Below, in pieces: positions 1 to 7,264 of a stretch of 9,549 nt of DNA. Within the stretch, counting starts at the first letter, position 1. Every line of letters begins with the position of its first letter. The notes beneath the pieces were generated by a model. The model made no database searches, was not told the DNA's origin, and saw nothing but the letters and a program-made list of their open reading frames with translations. Source of the stretch: Marinosulfonomonas sp. Its GTDB lineage: Bacteria; Pseudomonadota; Alphaproteobacteria; Rhodobacterales; Rhodobacteraceae. Location: the NCBI GenBank assembly GCA_015494385.1, contig WGBJ01000229.1, positions 1 to 9,549 on the forward strand, written 5' to 3'. The position numbers and the translations under genes were made by a program.

Positions 1-63
1 AAACAATAAGATAGGGTAGATAAGCGCAAAGAGGGGTAAACCCGTCATATAGCCTATAAATAT
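1..63. mobile_element. Probable end of an integrated element (outside left)
   Basis: This stretch is AT-rich (about 23 G or C in 63 bases) compared with the GC-rich genes to the right, and no coding region is visible in it. It stops exactly where similarity to the initiator tRNA begins at position 64. A 10-bp palindrome (GGGTAAACCC, 34-43) is the only structure seen. I infer that this is the terminal DNA of an island or prophage integrated at a tRNA-fMet gene, most of which lies outside the window. No integrase is visible, so this rests on the tRNA fragment and base composition alone. Confidence 0.4.
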
Positions 64-108
64 CTCATAACCTGAAGGTCGTAGGTTCAAATCCTACTCC
101 CGCAACCA
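64..108 (+). pseudogene. 3' fragment of initiator tRNA-Met(CAU), probable att site
   Basis: The bases read as the 3' half of a bacterial initiator tRNA: anticodon loop CTCATAA (64-70, CAT at 66-68), 3' anticodon-stem strand CCTGA, variable loop AGGTC, T-arm GTAGG-TTCAAAT-CCTAC (81-97), 3' acceptor strand TCCCGCA (98-104), discriminator A and CCA (106-108). The 5' half is missing: the five bases before the loop (AATAT) cannot pair with CCTGA, no D-arm is seen, and no acceptor strand near GCGGGA occurs upstream. It therefore cannot be a working tRNA. Tyrosine-recombinase elements often integrate into the anticodon loop-to-3' end segment of a tRNA and leave such a truncated copy at the far end. 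A group I intron in the anticodon loop was considered and is not supported. Confidence 0.8.
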
Positions 109-119
109 AAATATACAAA

Positions 120-153
120 AACATCAAAACCTTAAACGCCACCTTCGGGTGGC
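120..153 (-). terminator. Possible terminator of the mocR-like gene
   Basis: A perfect 6-bp stem, GCCACC (138-143) with GGTGGC (148-153), closes a 4-base loop (TTCG on the plus strand, CGAA on the minus). Read on the minus strand, it lies about 48 nt after the stop of the MocR-like gene and is followed by a loose T-rich run (GTTTAAGGTTTTGATG). The plus-strand side lacks a T tract, so the minus orientation fits better. The stem is short and the tract is interrupted, so this is only a modest candidate. Confidence 0.4.
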
Positions 154-200
154 TGATCGCGTTGGAGATTCAGCCCCGGTAAGCAGAAAAATAAAGGGGT

Positions 201-1601
201 CTAACTGTTAAATACTTTCTCGAGGCTGTTTAGGGCCGATGCCATTTCATCCTCCGAAAATCCGCAATACCCTAATAAAAGGCCGTTTATGCCAGGTGTC
301 CCGGATTGAAATCCGGAAAGGGCCGAAGCTGTGATACCAAATTCCTTGGCGCGGTCCTCTATCCGTTTATCGTCCAGGTCCGAGCGTAGGTGAAAAGCAA
401 CCTGCATGCCGGCCTGATGATCGGTAAATGTGCCATATTGGGCGAAATCCTGACTTAGCCGGTCGAGTAGATATGTGCGTCTTTCGCTGTAAATGCGTCG
501 GACCCGCCGCAAATGCCGGTAGAATTCTCCGGCCTGCATAAAGTCGGCCAGTGCCTGCTGTGGCATGGTGCCGGCTTTGATGCCAAATTCGGCAAGGTTG
601 GAGCGGAACGCGGGAACCAGCGCCTCGGGCGCGATGATATACCCCAATCTAAGCGTGTTCGAGAATATCTTGGAAAAACTGCCGACATAGATTGTGCGGT
701 TCATCCGGTCAAAGCCGGCCATCGCTGGGATAGGCCGGCCAGCATAGCGGAATTCGCTGTCGTAGTCGTCTTCGATTATCCAGATGTTGTGTTGTTCCGC
801 CCATTGCAGAAAGGCAAGCCTGCGGGCAGGGGGCATGGCGCCGCCAAGCGGATACTGGTGGGACGGGGTCAGCACAACCATTCGGATACCGTTGGCCGAG
901 GTCGGCAAGGTTGCCCCGTCATGATCAATTGCAAGATTGGCAACAGATAACCCCTGACGTTCGGCATACCGGCGCAGAGGCAGGTAGCCAGGGTTTTCCA
1001 GGCCGACACAATCACCCGGACTGGCAAGGGTTCGAAAACAGATATCCAGCGCGTCGGTTGAGCCGGCTGTAATGATTATCTGTTCGGGGGCGGCGGCGAC
1101 TCCGCGCCATTCCCGAACATGTGCGGCGATGGCTGTGCGCAGGTCCAGATTTCCGAAATTGTCGCTGTTCGCAAGCAATGCATCGGGACTGTTGCGGCAG
1201 ACTCGCGCGATTGCGCGCGCCCATTGCCGGTGGGGAAACAGACGCATATCCGGTTGGCCCGCCTGAAACGGGCGCAAAAGGGATTGCGCGACGGGACCAC
1301 GTTTTGCCGCCTTTTTGTGTTTGGGGCGTGCCAGTTCGACAGCGCCCATTGCAAGCACTTTGTAACCCGAGCCCTGGACACCACTTAGGTAACCTTCTGC
1401 CACGAGTTGTTCGTATGCGGTGACGACCGTAGAGCGCGAAACGCCCAGTTCGCTGGCCATGGCGCGGGTCGGAGGCAGTTTTGTTCCCTCAAGCAGGTCG
1501 CCGGAAATAATCCGTCGGCGCAGGCTGGCACAGATCTGCTCGAACAGCGGTACGGCAAGGGTGCGGTCGATCTGGAAAATCGGGCGGTGTGAATGTGTCA
1601 T
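201..1601 (-). CDS. MocR/GabR-family transcriptional regulator (GntR wHTH + aminotransferase-like domain)
   Basis: The 466-residue protein has the MocR layout. An N-terminal GntR winged helix-turn-helix covers about residues 17-82 (KLPPTRAMASELGVSRSTV is the recognition region). A basic linker follows (about 91-102), then a fold-type I aminotransferase-like domain from about 112 to the end. The PLP lysine is predicted at K311 in SFSK. The acidic motif EDDYDSEFRY (277-286) supplies an Asp, probably D279, for the pyridine nitrogen; these positions are close to K312 and D279 of Bacillus subtilis GabR. Such regulators bind PLP, often with an amino compound, to control transcription of amine, vitamin B6 or taurine genes. 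The effector cannot be read here. Unlike many MocR genes it has no divergent neighbour; it follows the molybdopterin oxidoreductase on the same strand after 71 bp. The ATG at 1601 lacks a clear Shine-Dalgarno. Its promoter overlaps an inverted repeat, which suggests autoregulation. Confidence 0.88.
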   Translation of the reverse strand: MTHSHRPIFQIDRTLAVPLFEQICASLRRRIISGDLLEGTKLPPTRAMASELGVSRSTVVTAYEQLVAEGYLSGVQGSGYKVLAMGAVELARPKHKKAAKRGPVAQSLLRPFQAGQPDMRLFPHRQWARAIARVCRNSPDALLANSDNFGNLDLRTAIAAHVREWRGVAAAPEQIIITAGSTDALDICFRTLASPGDCVGLENPGYLPLRRYAERQGLSVANLAIDHDGATLPTSANGIRMVVLTPSHQYPLGGAMPPARRLAFLQWAEQHNIWIIEDDYDSEFRYAGRPIPAMAGFDRMNRTIYVGSFSKIFSNTLRLGYIIAPEALVPAFRSNLAEFGIKAGTMPQQALADFMQAGEFYRHLRRVRRIYSERRTYLLDRLSQDFAQYGTFTDHQAGMQVAFHLRSDLDDKRIEDRAKEFGITASALSGFQSGTPGINGLLLGYCGFSEDEMASALNSLEKVFNS

Positions 1602-1608
1602 GTTGTCT

Positions 1609-1647
1609 GGTGGAAACTATCTATAATGACCTGTTTCCACCATCCAA
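1609..1647 (-). promoter_or_regulatory. Promoter of the mocR-like gene with an inverted-repeat operator
   Basis: On the minus strand a -35 TTGGAT (1642-1647) and a -10 TATAGA (1620-1625) are 16 bp apart, placing the transcript start about a dozen bases before the ATG at 1601. A perfect 9-bp inverted repeat overlaps this promoter: GGTGGAAAC at 1609-1617 and GTTTCCACC at 1633-1641, separated by 15 bp. One arm lies next to the -35 and the other near the transcript start, so a bound dimer would block RNA polymerase. No T tract follows the repeat on the minus strand, so it is not a good terminator for the upstream gene. A smaller palindrome, CAATA-C-TATTG, lies at 1645-1655. Autoregulation is inferred, not shown. 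Confidence 0.55.
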
Positions 1648-1672
1648 TACTATTGACTATACCGTGTCACCC

Positions 1673-3721
1673 CTAAGCGCTGCGAATGTCCACAAAGGTT
1701 TCATTGTAACAGGCCCCGCGTTCAATATCGGTGCGGATATCAGAGGGAATCAGGGCGTTGGCTGTAAGCCCCGTGTCGCTGGTCACCCGCCAGGTTCCCT
1801 TGGGGCTGTAAAGCACACCGGCGCGGGTGGCGTCGGTAACTGCCAGCACAAAGGTGACTTCGGCCTGACCGTTCCAGACCACCACCTTTTGCCCGTCTTG
1901 CAGGTTTCGTGCGCGGGCATCTTCCGGGTTAATCTCGACCTGCTCAATGCCCTGCGAGGCTTTGCACCCTCCGAAGGTGGCATTGGTGCGTTCGGTCGAG
2001 GATGGTGTGATCAGCACAAGGGGCTTGTCCTGCGGTGCCGGATAATACCGCGGCACGCCAAAGCCGAAACGATCTTCGAGGTCCTGACTGAACAGTTCGA
2101 TTTTTCCCGAGGCCGTGGCAGGGCGCACGTTCTTGCACATGATCAGTGGTTCGCCGTCTGGCGCCCGCATCTCGATTGCCTTGTCCAACGGGATTTCGCT
2201 GGGCTGCATTCCTGCAAGCTGTGGGTGGCTGGCGTCAATGGCTTCATTCATCAACTGTGTATCATCGGCCGTGAACATCGGATCATCAAAGCCGAAACGG
2301 GATGCCAGCCGGCGGAAAATCTCGGTGTTTGGCAGGGCTTCGCCAACGGGGGGGATGACAGGGGCGGCCCGTTGTAAATAGTTCTGTCCGTAAGAGCCAA
2401 AGATGTCGTTATGTTCAAAATGGCTGGCTGCCGGTAGAATTACATCACACAGGGCCATGCTGTCGGTCATGACGATATCGGCCCCGACGATGAACAGGTC
2501 GTCGCGCATCAGGGCACGGATCATGTTGGCCTGATCCGGGTGGGTGGCAACGGGGTTATGGTTGAAAATCATCAGTGCCTTGATTGGAATATCCAGCGTG
2601 TCATCCAGAATTTTCGCGGGCAGATCGACAATGTTGAAGGTGCGTGTCTCGGGATTGATCAAATCGCTGCGTTGCAACCGGTCTGGGGTTTTGGGTGTGG
2701 CAACACCCGATTTTGCAATCACACCCGCGCCCGGCCGTCCATGGTTGCCGGTCAGCGCCTGCAATGCCATAGCCGCCCGCAGCCCCGAGCCGCCACTGCG
2801 GGTGCGTTCAATCCCGTTGCCAAAGGACGCTGCCGCGTTTTTGGCTTGCGTATAAAGATCGGCCAGCATGTTGAATTCGGCCTCGGAAATGCGGCATTTG
2901 TCGATCACGTCCTGCACGGAATATCCGCGGGCGGCCTGCATGTAGGGTTCGAATCCTGTGACCCATTCCTGGATAAAGTCCATATCCAGCGCCTCGCGCC
3001 GTTCTAGTTCTGCCGCCAGGGCCATTGCCAGAACGACATCGCTGCCCGGATGAATCTGGAGGAACAGATCGCATTGTTCGGCAATCTTGGTGCGTTTGGG
3101 ATCAATCACAACCAGCTTGGCCCCGTTTTTGCGGGCCTGTTTCAGGACCTTCATCAGATGCAGGTTTGAAACAGAAACATTATTGCCCCAAACCACGACC
3201 AGATCGGCAAGGGCGGCCTGTTCGGGTGGCATGCCCGCTGCATTGCCGAACAGACTGGCATAGGCTCCGCCCCGCACGGCCCCGCAGAGCGGCCCCCGGT
3301 TCAGAAGGCTTGCCCCCAGCGTATAGAAAAACCGCCGGTCCATCGACCCACCCGCCAGTTCACCATGCGGCCCTGCATAGTTGAACGGCACGACAGATTG
3401 CGGTCCGTGCGCCGCAATGGCCCCGGAGAAGCCCTCGTAGACGATGTCCAGAGCTTCGTCCCAGGTGATGCGTTCAAAGGTGCCCTCGCCGCGGGCTCCA
3501 ACCCGTTTCAGCGGATGTGTCAGACGCTTGTCTCCATGTACGAAATCAGGGTAATGGCGCGTGACTTTGGTGCAAAGCTTGCCGTCGGTATAAGGGTTGG
3601 CCCGAGACCCTTTGACAGACAACAGAGTGCCATCCTGAACCTCTGTGATCAGGCTGCAGGTATCGGGGCAGTCCAGCGGGCAGACACTGGGCAGGGTACG
3701 GGTTTTGCTGATCTTGTTCAT
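1673..3721 (-). CDS. Molybdopterin-dependent oxidoreductase (DMSO reductase superfamily, YoaE-like)
   Basis: This is a 682-residue protein of the DMSO reductase/formate dehydrogenase superfamily. C14, C18, C22 and C50 form an N-terminal 4Fe-4S motif (CX3CX3CX27C) in the CPLDCPDTC context typical of the uncharacterised YoaE-like branch. The central Mo-bis-MGD region follows (VVVWGNN at about 175-181; VVIDPKRTK at 204-212; FNHNPVATHP at 386-395). The C-terminal cofactor-binding domain begins near residue 566. C146 in GPLCGAVRG lies where nitrate reductases and formate dehydrogenases place the Mo-binding Cys or Sec, so I infer a Cys ligand. There is no twin-arginine signal, so it is probably cytoplasmic. 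The substrate is unknown and no partner subunit is adjacent. I chose the ATG at 3721, which follows GAGGA (3726-3730) by 4 nt. A 25-codon upstream extension would begin at a TTG with no better support. Confidence 0.85.
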   Translation of the reverse strand: MNKISKTRTLPSVCPLDCPDTCSLITEVQDGTLLSVKGSRANPYTDGKLCTKVTRHYPDFVHGDKRLTHPLKRVGARGEGTFERITWDEALDIVYEGFSGAIAAHGPQSVVPFNYAGPHGELAGGSMDRRFFYTLGASLLNRGPLCGAVRGGAYASLFGNAAGMPPEQAALADLVVVWGNNVSVSNLHLMKVLKQARKNGAKLVVIDPKRTKIAEQCDLFLQIHPGSDVVLAMALAAELERREALDMDFIQEWVTGFEPYMQAARGYSVQDVIDKCRISEAEFNMLADLYTQAKNAAASFGNGIERTRSGGSGLRAAMALQALTGNHGRPGAGVIAKSGVATPKTPDRLQRSDLINPETRTFNIVDLPAKILDDTLDIPIKALMIFNHNPVATHPDQANMIRALMRDDLFIVGADIVMTDSMALCDVILPAASHFEHNDIFGSYGQNYLQRAAPVIPPVGEALPNTEIFRRLASRFGFDDPMFTADDTQLMNEAIDASHPQLAGMQPSEIPLDKAIEMRAPDGEPLIMCKNVRPATASGKIELFSQDLEDRFGFGVPRYYPAPQDKPLVLITPSSTERTNATFGGCKASQGIEQVEINPEDARARNLQDGQKVVVWNGQAEVTFVLAVTDATRAGVLYSPKGTWRVTSDTGLTANALIPSDIRTDIERGACYNETFVDIRSA

Positions 3722-4000
3722 GGTTTCCTCGGAGACAATTAGGTTGCGAGGATTGTAGGGGTGGCGGTGGCGCCTGAAAATATCCAAAACAGGCAATTAT
3801 AAGCAGACCAATATATTTTATAGCCCTCGAATTAACGAAATTTACGAATAAGCATAGGGAAGGGTTTGTGGGCCGCTGCATGGCTATTTATATCCGGCGG
3901 CCAAACGCTTTTAAGCCCCCCTTGCTTGAGCGGCACTTTGAGAATCTTCAGTCAAATAGCGTGGTTAAACGCGGCATTCTTTCTCTTGCCATCCTGCTTG
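3722..4000. other. Intergenic region between nadE and the oxidoreductase gene
   Basis: These 279 bp hold no convincing gene. A perfect -10 hexamer, TATAAT, occurs on the minus strand at 3796-3801, in an AT-rich segment from about 3780 to 3860 that probably holds the oxidoreductase promoter; I see no good -35 at the right distance. Three CGAA motifs, 8-9 bp apart, occur within 3828-3850 and could be a binding site. A 6-bp inverted repeat, GGCCGC (3871-3876) and GCGGCC (3897-3902), with a 20-nt loop, is too weak to call a terminator. No strong terminator for nadE is visible. Confidence 0.45.
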
Positions 4001-5659
4001 CTAGCTCTTGTCCCGCCAGCGGTTTACGATCGGATAGCGACGGTCCAGCCAGAAAGACCGCATGGTCAGACGTGGCCCAGGTGCGGACTGGAAACGCTTG
4101 TATTCGCTGATGTACAGCAGATGCTCGACCTTTTTCACCACATCGCGGTCAAACCCGTCAGTAACCAGTTCGGCCACGGATTTTTCATCATCCACCAGTC
4201 CTGTCAAAATCGCATCCAGCACCTCGTAAGGTGGCAGGCTGTCATCATCGCGCTGATCCTCGCGCAATTCTGCCGATGGTGGTTTGTCAATCACGCGCGG
4301 CGGGATCACTTCGCCAGCCGGTCCCGCCATCCAGTCGCGATGGTTGGCATTACGCCAGCGGCAGGTTTCGAACACGCGGGTTTTGTACATGTCTTTCAGG
4401 GGGTTATACCCGCCCGCCATATCGCCATAGATGGTGGCATAGCCCACGGCGACCTCGGATTTATTCCCCGTGGTCAGCAGCATTTCCCCGAATTTGTTGG
4501 ACAAGGCCATCAACAACAAACCCCGAAGGCGGGACTGGATGTTTTCCTCGGTCAGCCCTTCTTCGGTGCCCTCAAACAGCGGGGCGAGCGTGTTGGTGAT
4601 GGCTTGGCGCCCCTCGGCAATCGGCACATAGTCGTACCGGCAGCCCAGATTTTCGGCGATTTCCTGTGCGTCATCCAGCGAGGATTGCGAGGTATATTCC
4701 GAAGGCAGCATCACACAACGCACATTTTCCGGCCCCAGTGCATCGGCGGCAATGGTTGCCACAATGGCGCTGTCGATCCCGCCGGACAGGCCCAGCAATA
4801 CCTTTTTGAATCCGGTCTTGCGCATGTAATCGCGCAGGGCCTCGACCATCACGCGGTAATCCTGCTCCCACTCATCCGGTTGCGGGGCCAGATCGCCTTT
4901 GGCGGCACGCCAGCCGTCGGCCTCGCGGGTGAAATCGACATGTGTCACGACTTCTTCAAAGGGGGGCAACAGCAGCGCCAGCTCCCCGCCGGGGTTCAAC
5001 ACGAAGGACGCCCCGTCGAATACCTGATCATCCTGTCCGCCAACCATGTTCAGGTAAACCAGCGGCAGGTCGTTTTCTGTCACCCGGGCCACCATGATGT
5101 TCATGCGCACGTCCAGCTTGTTGCGAAAATAGGGCGAGCCATTGGGGATCAGCAGGATTTCGGCGCCGGTTTCGGTCAGGGTTTCGGCGACATCCTCGTG
5201 CCAGGCATCCTCGCAAATGGGCGAGCCGATGCGGACACCCCCAATGCTGTAGGGGCCGGCCGGATCACCACTGTCGAACAGGCGCTTTTCATCAAATACG
5301 GTTTCGTTGGGCAGGTGATGTTTCAGCACGCGGCGGCTGATTTTACCGCCTTGCAGGATGTAATAGGCGTTATACAGCTTGTCACCGTCGGCAAAGGGTC
5401 CGCCAATCGCCAATGCAGGACCATCGGCGCAGTCCTTGGCCAGTTGTTCGATGTGGCGCATTGCGTCGGCGGTAAAGGCAGGCTTCATCACCAGATCCTG
5501 CACCTGATAACCGGTGATGAACATTTCCGGCAGGGCAACCAGATCGGCCCCCGCATCGCGGCCCTGTTCCCAGGCGTCACGCGCTTTGGCGGCGTTGTCG
5601 TCCAAAGCCCCCACAGTCGGGTTCAATTGGGCCAGGGTCAGGCGGAATTTGTCAGACAT
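4001..5659 (-). CDS. nadE: NAD+ synthetase, glutamine-hydrolysing
   Basis: NadE makes NAD+ from deamido-NAD+ (NaAD), ATP and glutamine-derived ammonia in the cytoplasm, the last step of NAD synthesis. The 552-residue protein has two domains. The N-terminal nitrilase-like glutaminase domain (about 5-250) carries the Glu-Lys-Cys triad, read as E45 (ALPEMF), K113 (VLKHHLPNE) and C149 (SPICEDAW). The C-terminal synthetase domain (about 265-552) carries the ATP-pyrophosphatase P-loop SGGIDS (292-297) and the conserved TTGNKSE (396-402) and GDMAGGYNPLKD (412-423) segments. The length matches the alphaproteobacterial glutamine-dependent enzymes. The start at 5659 follows AAAGGA with a 9-nt gap and begins directly at the MSDKFRLTLAQLNP strand of the nitrilase fold; the open frame runs further upstream to 5962, but that extension has no family similarity and would overlap the divergent gene. 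It is divergent from the MORN gene across 132 bp. Confidence 0.96.
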   Translation of the reverse strand: MSDKFRLTLAQLNPTVGALDDNAAKARDAWEQGRDAGADLVALPEMFITGYQVQDLVMKPAFTADAMRHIEQLAKDCADGPALAIGGPFADGDKLYNAYYILQGGKISRRVLKHHLPNETVFDEKRLFDSGDPAGPYSIGGVRIGSPICEDAWHEDVAETLTETGAEILLIPNGSPYFRNKLDVRMNIMVARVTENDLPLVYLNMVGGQDDQVFDGASFVLNPGGELALLLPPFEEVVTHVDFTREADGWRAAKGDLAPQPDEWEQDYRVMVEALRDYMRKTGFKKVLLGLSGGIDSAIVATIAADALGPENVRCVMLPSEYTSQSSLDDAQEIAENLGCRYDYVPIAEGRQAITNTLAPLFEGTEEGLTEENIQSRLRGLLLMALSNKFGEMLLTTGNKSEVAVGYATIYGDMAGGYNPLKDMYKTRVFETCRWRNANHRDWMAGPAGEVIPPRVIDKPPSAELREDQRDDDSLPPYEVLDAILTGLVDDEKSVAELVTDGFDRDVVKKVEHLLYISEYKRFQSAPGPRLTMRSFWLDRRYPIVNRWRDKS

Positions 5660-5735
5660 GCGTGCGTATCCTTTGTTCTTACCGGATTTATTAGCAGAGT
5701 TACGCCGGAGGGGAAGCCCAGAAGCGCAAAAGGCG

Positions 5736-5764
5736 TTGTCAGGGCGGCGGGGCTCTACTAGGTT
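5736..5764 (+). promoter_or_regulatory. Candidate promoter of the MORN-repeat gene
   Basis: In the 132-bp divergent spacer between nadE and the MORN gene, TTGTCA (5736-5741) and TAGGTT (5759-5764) are separated by 17 bp on the plus strand. The -35 matches consensus at five of six positions, while the -10 keeps only the key T, A and final T. Transcription would start near 5771, leaving a short leader with the AGGGGA ribosome-binding site at 5781-5786. I could not pick a clear promoter for nadE in the other direction. Confidence 0.4.
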
Positions 5765-5791
5765 CCTGTGTAACAAATATAGGGGACCGAT

Positions 5792-7264
5792 GTGATCAAG
5801 GTTAAAGCAGCAAAAACGCAAATGCAGGTGGCATTGGTCGGGGTGGCTCTGTCCCTCGGCTTGCCCGGCGCAGGATACAGCCAGAACACGACCGAGGTCA
5901 TTACCAAACAGTATGATGATGGTGGCATCTACGAGGGCACCTTTCTGGACGGCAAACGGCATGGCACCGGCACTTATCGCCAGCCCGATGGTTACGAGTA
6001 CAGCGGCGAATGGGTCGACGGTTATGCCAGTGGTCAGGGGACGGCGAAATTCCAGAACGGCTCGATCTACACCGGCTCTTTTGTCAAAGGCAAACCGGAC
6101 GGGTTTGGCAAGATACTGTTTCCCGATGGCAGCAGTTACGAGGGCGACTGGTCAGAAGCACAGATAAACGGCAACGGAATATTGGTTTACCCGAACGGCG
6201 CCCAGTACGAGGGCGGGTTTCGCAATGGCCTGCGCCACGGTGAAGGCACAATGAAAAGCCCCAGCGGGCTGGTTTATCAGGGCGAATGGGTGAACGGGGT
6301 CAAGGAAGGGCTGGCCAAGATCATCTATCCCGATGGATCGGTTTTCGAGGGAACCATGTTAAAAGGGAACCGCGAGGGCAAAGGGACGCTTAAAACCAGT
6401 GACGGGACCCGTTACGAGGGCGACTGGAAGGACGACAAATTTGATGGCACCGGAGTTCTGACCCTGCTGGACCGCACAGTTTATGCCGGCGAGTTCAAGG
6501 CCAACCAGCGCAATGGAAAAGGGAAGATCACCTATCCTGATGGCTCGGTTTACGAGGGTGATTTCAAGGATGACCAGCGCCACGGGCAGGGCACGTTCAC
6601 CAGTGCTGACGGGCAGATCTATACCGGCAGTTGGGTCAATGGCATGATGGAAGGCAAGGGCGAAGAGCATTATCCCGATGGCTCGGTCTATGTTGGCCAG
6701 TTCAAGAACAACCTGCCAAACGGGCAAGGCAAAATGACCTATGCCGATGGCGGTGTCTATGAAGGAAACTGGCTGGATGGTGCGCCGGACGGCAAGGGAA
6801 TTGCCCATTATTCCAACGGGTTGATCTATGAGGGCGAATTCCGCAACGGCACCTTTAACGGTCAGGGCACGCTGACCACACCCGAGAAATACAAATATGT
6901 TGGCGGCTGGGTGAATGGCCTTCGTGAAGGCGAAGGCAAGGAATATACCGATGGCCAGCTTGTCTATTCAGGTGGCTTTCTGAATGGATTGCGAGAAGGG
7001 CAGGGTGAGCTGATCTTGCCCGGCGGTTTCAAATATACCGGTGCTTTCAAGGCTGACAAATTCCACGGTCAAGGCAAGGCAACCTACTCGAGCGGCGATG
7101 TTTATGAAGGTATGTTCCTGGAGAACAAGCGCGACGGGCTGGGCACGGTTCTCTATGCTGATGGCAAAACGGCCACGGGTATCTGGCGCAATGATGTTTT
7201 GACCAAAGAGACACCTGCAGACGCTGCAACCGGGGAACAACCATCTGAGGGCGGTTCGAACTAG
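5792..7264 (+). CDS. Exported MORN-repeat protein, function unknown
   Basis: The 490-residue protein starts with a likely Sec signal peptide: a basic N-end (MIKVKAAK), a hydrophobic stretch (about 12-27) and a possible cleavage near residue 30 before QNTTE. From Y47 almost to the end it consists of MORN repeats of the form YxGxWxxGxxxGxGxxxxxDGxx: 18 full copies and a degenerate nineteenth (ATGIW, 461). Such repeats fold into an elongated beta-hairpin solenoid. In bacteria their roles are mostly unknown; binding or scaffolding is plausible, but lipid binding as in eukaryotic MORN proteins is only a guess. The C-terminal tail (about 470-490) is rich in Glu, Gly, Ser and Thr. The GTG start at 5792 is used because it follows AGGGGA by 5 nt and gives a full signal peptide; the next Met (codon 11) would remove the basic N-end. 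It is transcribed alone. Confidence 0.85.
   Translation: MIKVKAAKTQMQVALVGVALSLGLPGAGYSQNTTEVITKQYDDGGIYEGTFLDGKRHGTGTYRQPDGYEYSGEWVDGYASGQGTAKFQNGSIYTGSFVKGKPDGFGKILFPDGSSYEGDWSEAQINGNGILVYPNGAQYEGGFRNGLRHGEGTMKSPSGLVYQGEWVNGVKEGLAKIIYPDGSVFEGTMLKGNREGKGTLKTSDGTRYEGDWKDDKFDGTGVLTLLDRTVYAGEFKANQRNGKGKITYPDGSVYEGDFKDDQRHGQGTFTSADGQIYTGSWVNGMMEGKGEEHYPDGSVYVGQFKNNLPNGQGKMTYADGGVYEGNWLDGAPDGKGIAHYSNGLIYEGEFRNGTFNGQGTLTTPEKYKYVGGWVNGLREGEGKEYTDGQLVYSGGFLNGLREGQGELILPGGFKYTGAFKADKFHGQGKATYSSGDVYEGMFLENKRDGLGTVLYADGKTATGIWRNDVLTKETPADAATGEQPSEGGSN
5930..7195 (+). repeat. Tandem MORN repeat array, 69-bp unit
   Basis: Eighteen tandem coding repeats of exactly 69 bp (23 codons) run from the Tyr codon at 5930 to 7171, followed by a partial copy. 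The register never slips: codon 47 plus 18 x 23 gives codon 461, where the nineteenth YxG-like motif (ATG in one-letter amino-acid code) sits. The copies differ at the DNA level, with segments such as TATCCCGATGG recurring, so this is an old, diverged array held by protein selection and not a recent DNA expansion. Confidence 0.85.

Noticed and set aside
1..108. Initiator tRNA interrupted by a group I intron
   Set aside because: There is no 5' tRNA half in view, no terminal G before any plausible 3' splice point in the anticodon loop, and no intron core structure was recognised. An att site explains the break better, though the 5' side is outside the window.
1609..1641. Inverted repeat as a terminator of the oxidoreductase gene
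   Set aside because: No T tract follows it on the minus strand and it overlaps a good promoter, so an operator fits better.
1589..2377. 262-codon open frame on the plus strand
   Set aside because: It overlaps the start of the mocR-like gene and the 3' end of the oxidoreductase gene in antisense, without domain or good ribosome-binding site.
3866..5761. Long 631-codon open frame on the plus strand
   Set aside because: It lies antisense to nadE, whose catalytic motifs are intact, and its translation resembles no family. It is a shadow of a GC-rich gene.
5660..5962. N-terminal extension of NadE to 653 residues
   Set aside because: The extra residues have no nitrilase similarity and would overlap the divergent MORN gene; the ATG at 5659 has a Shine-Dalgarno and gives the family length.
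6359..6808. Regular repeat-like open frame on the minus strand
   Set aside because: Its repeating pattern is only the reverse reading of the MORN repeats.
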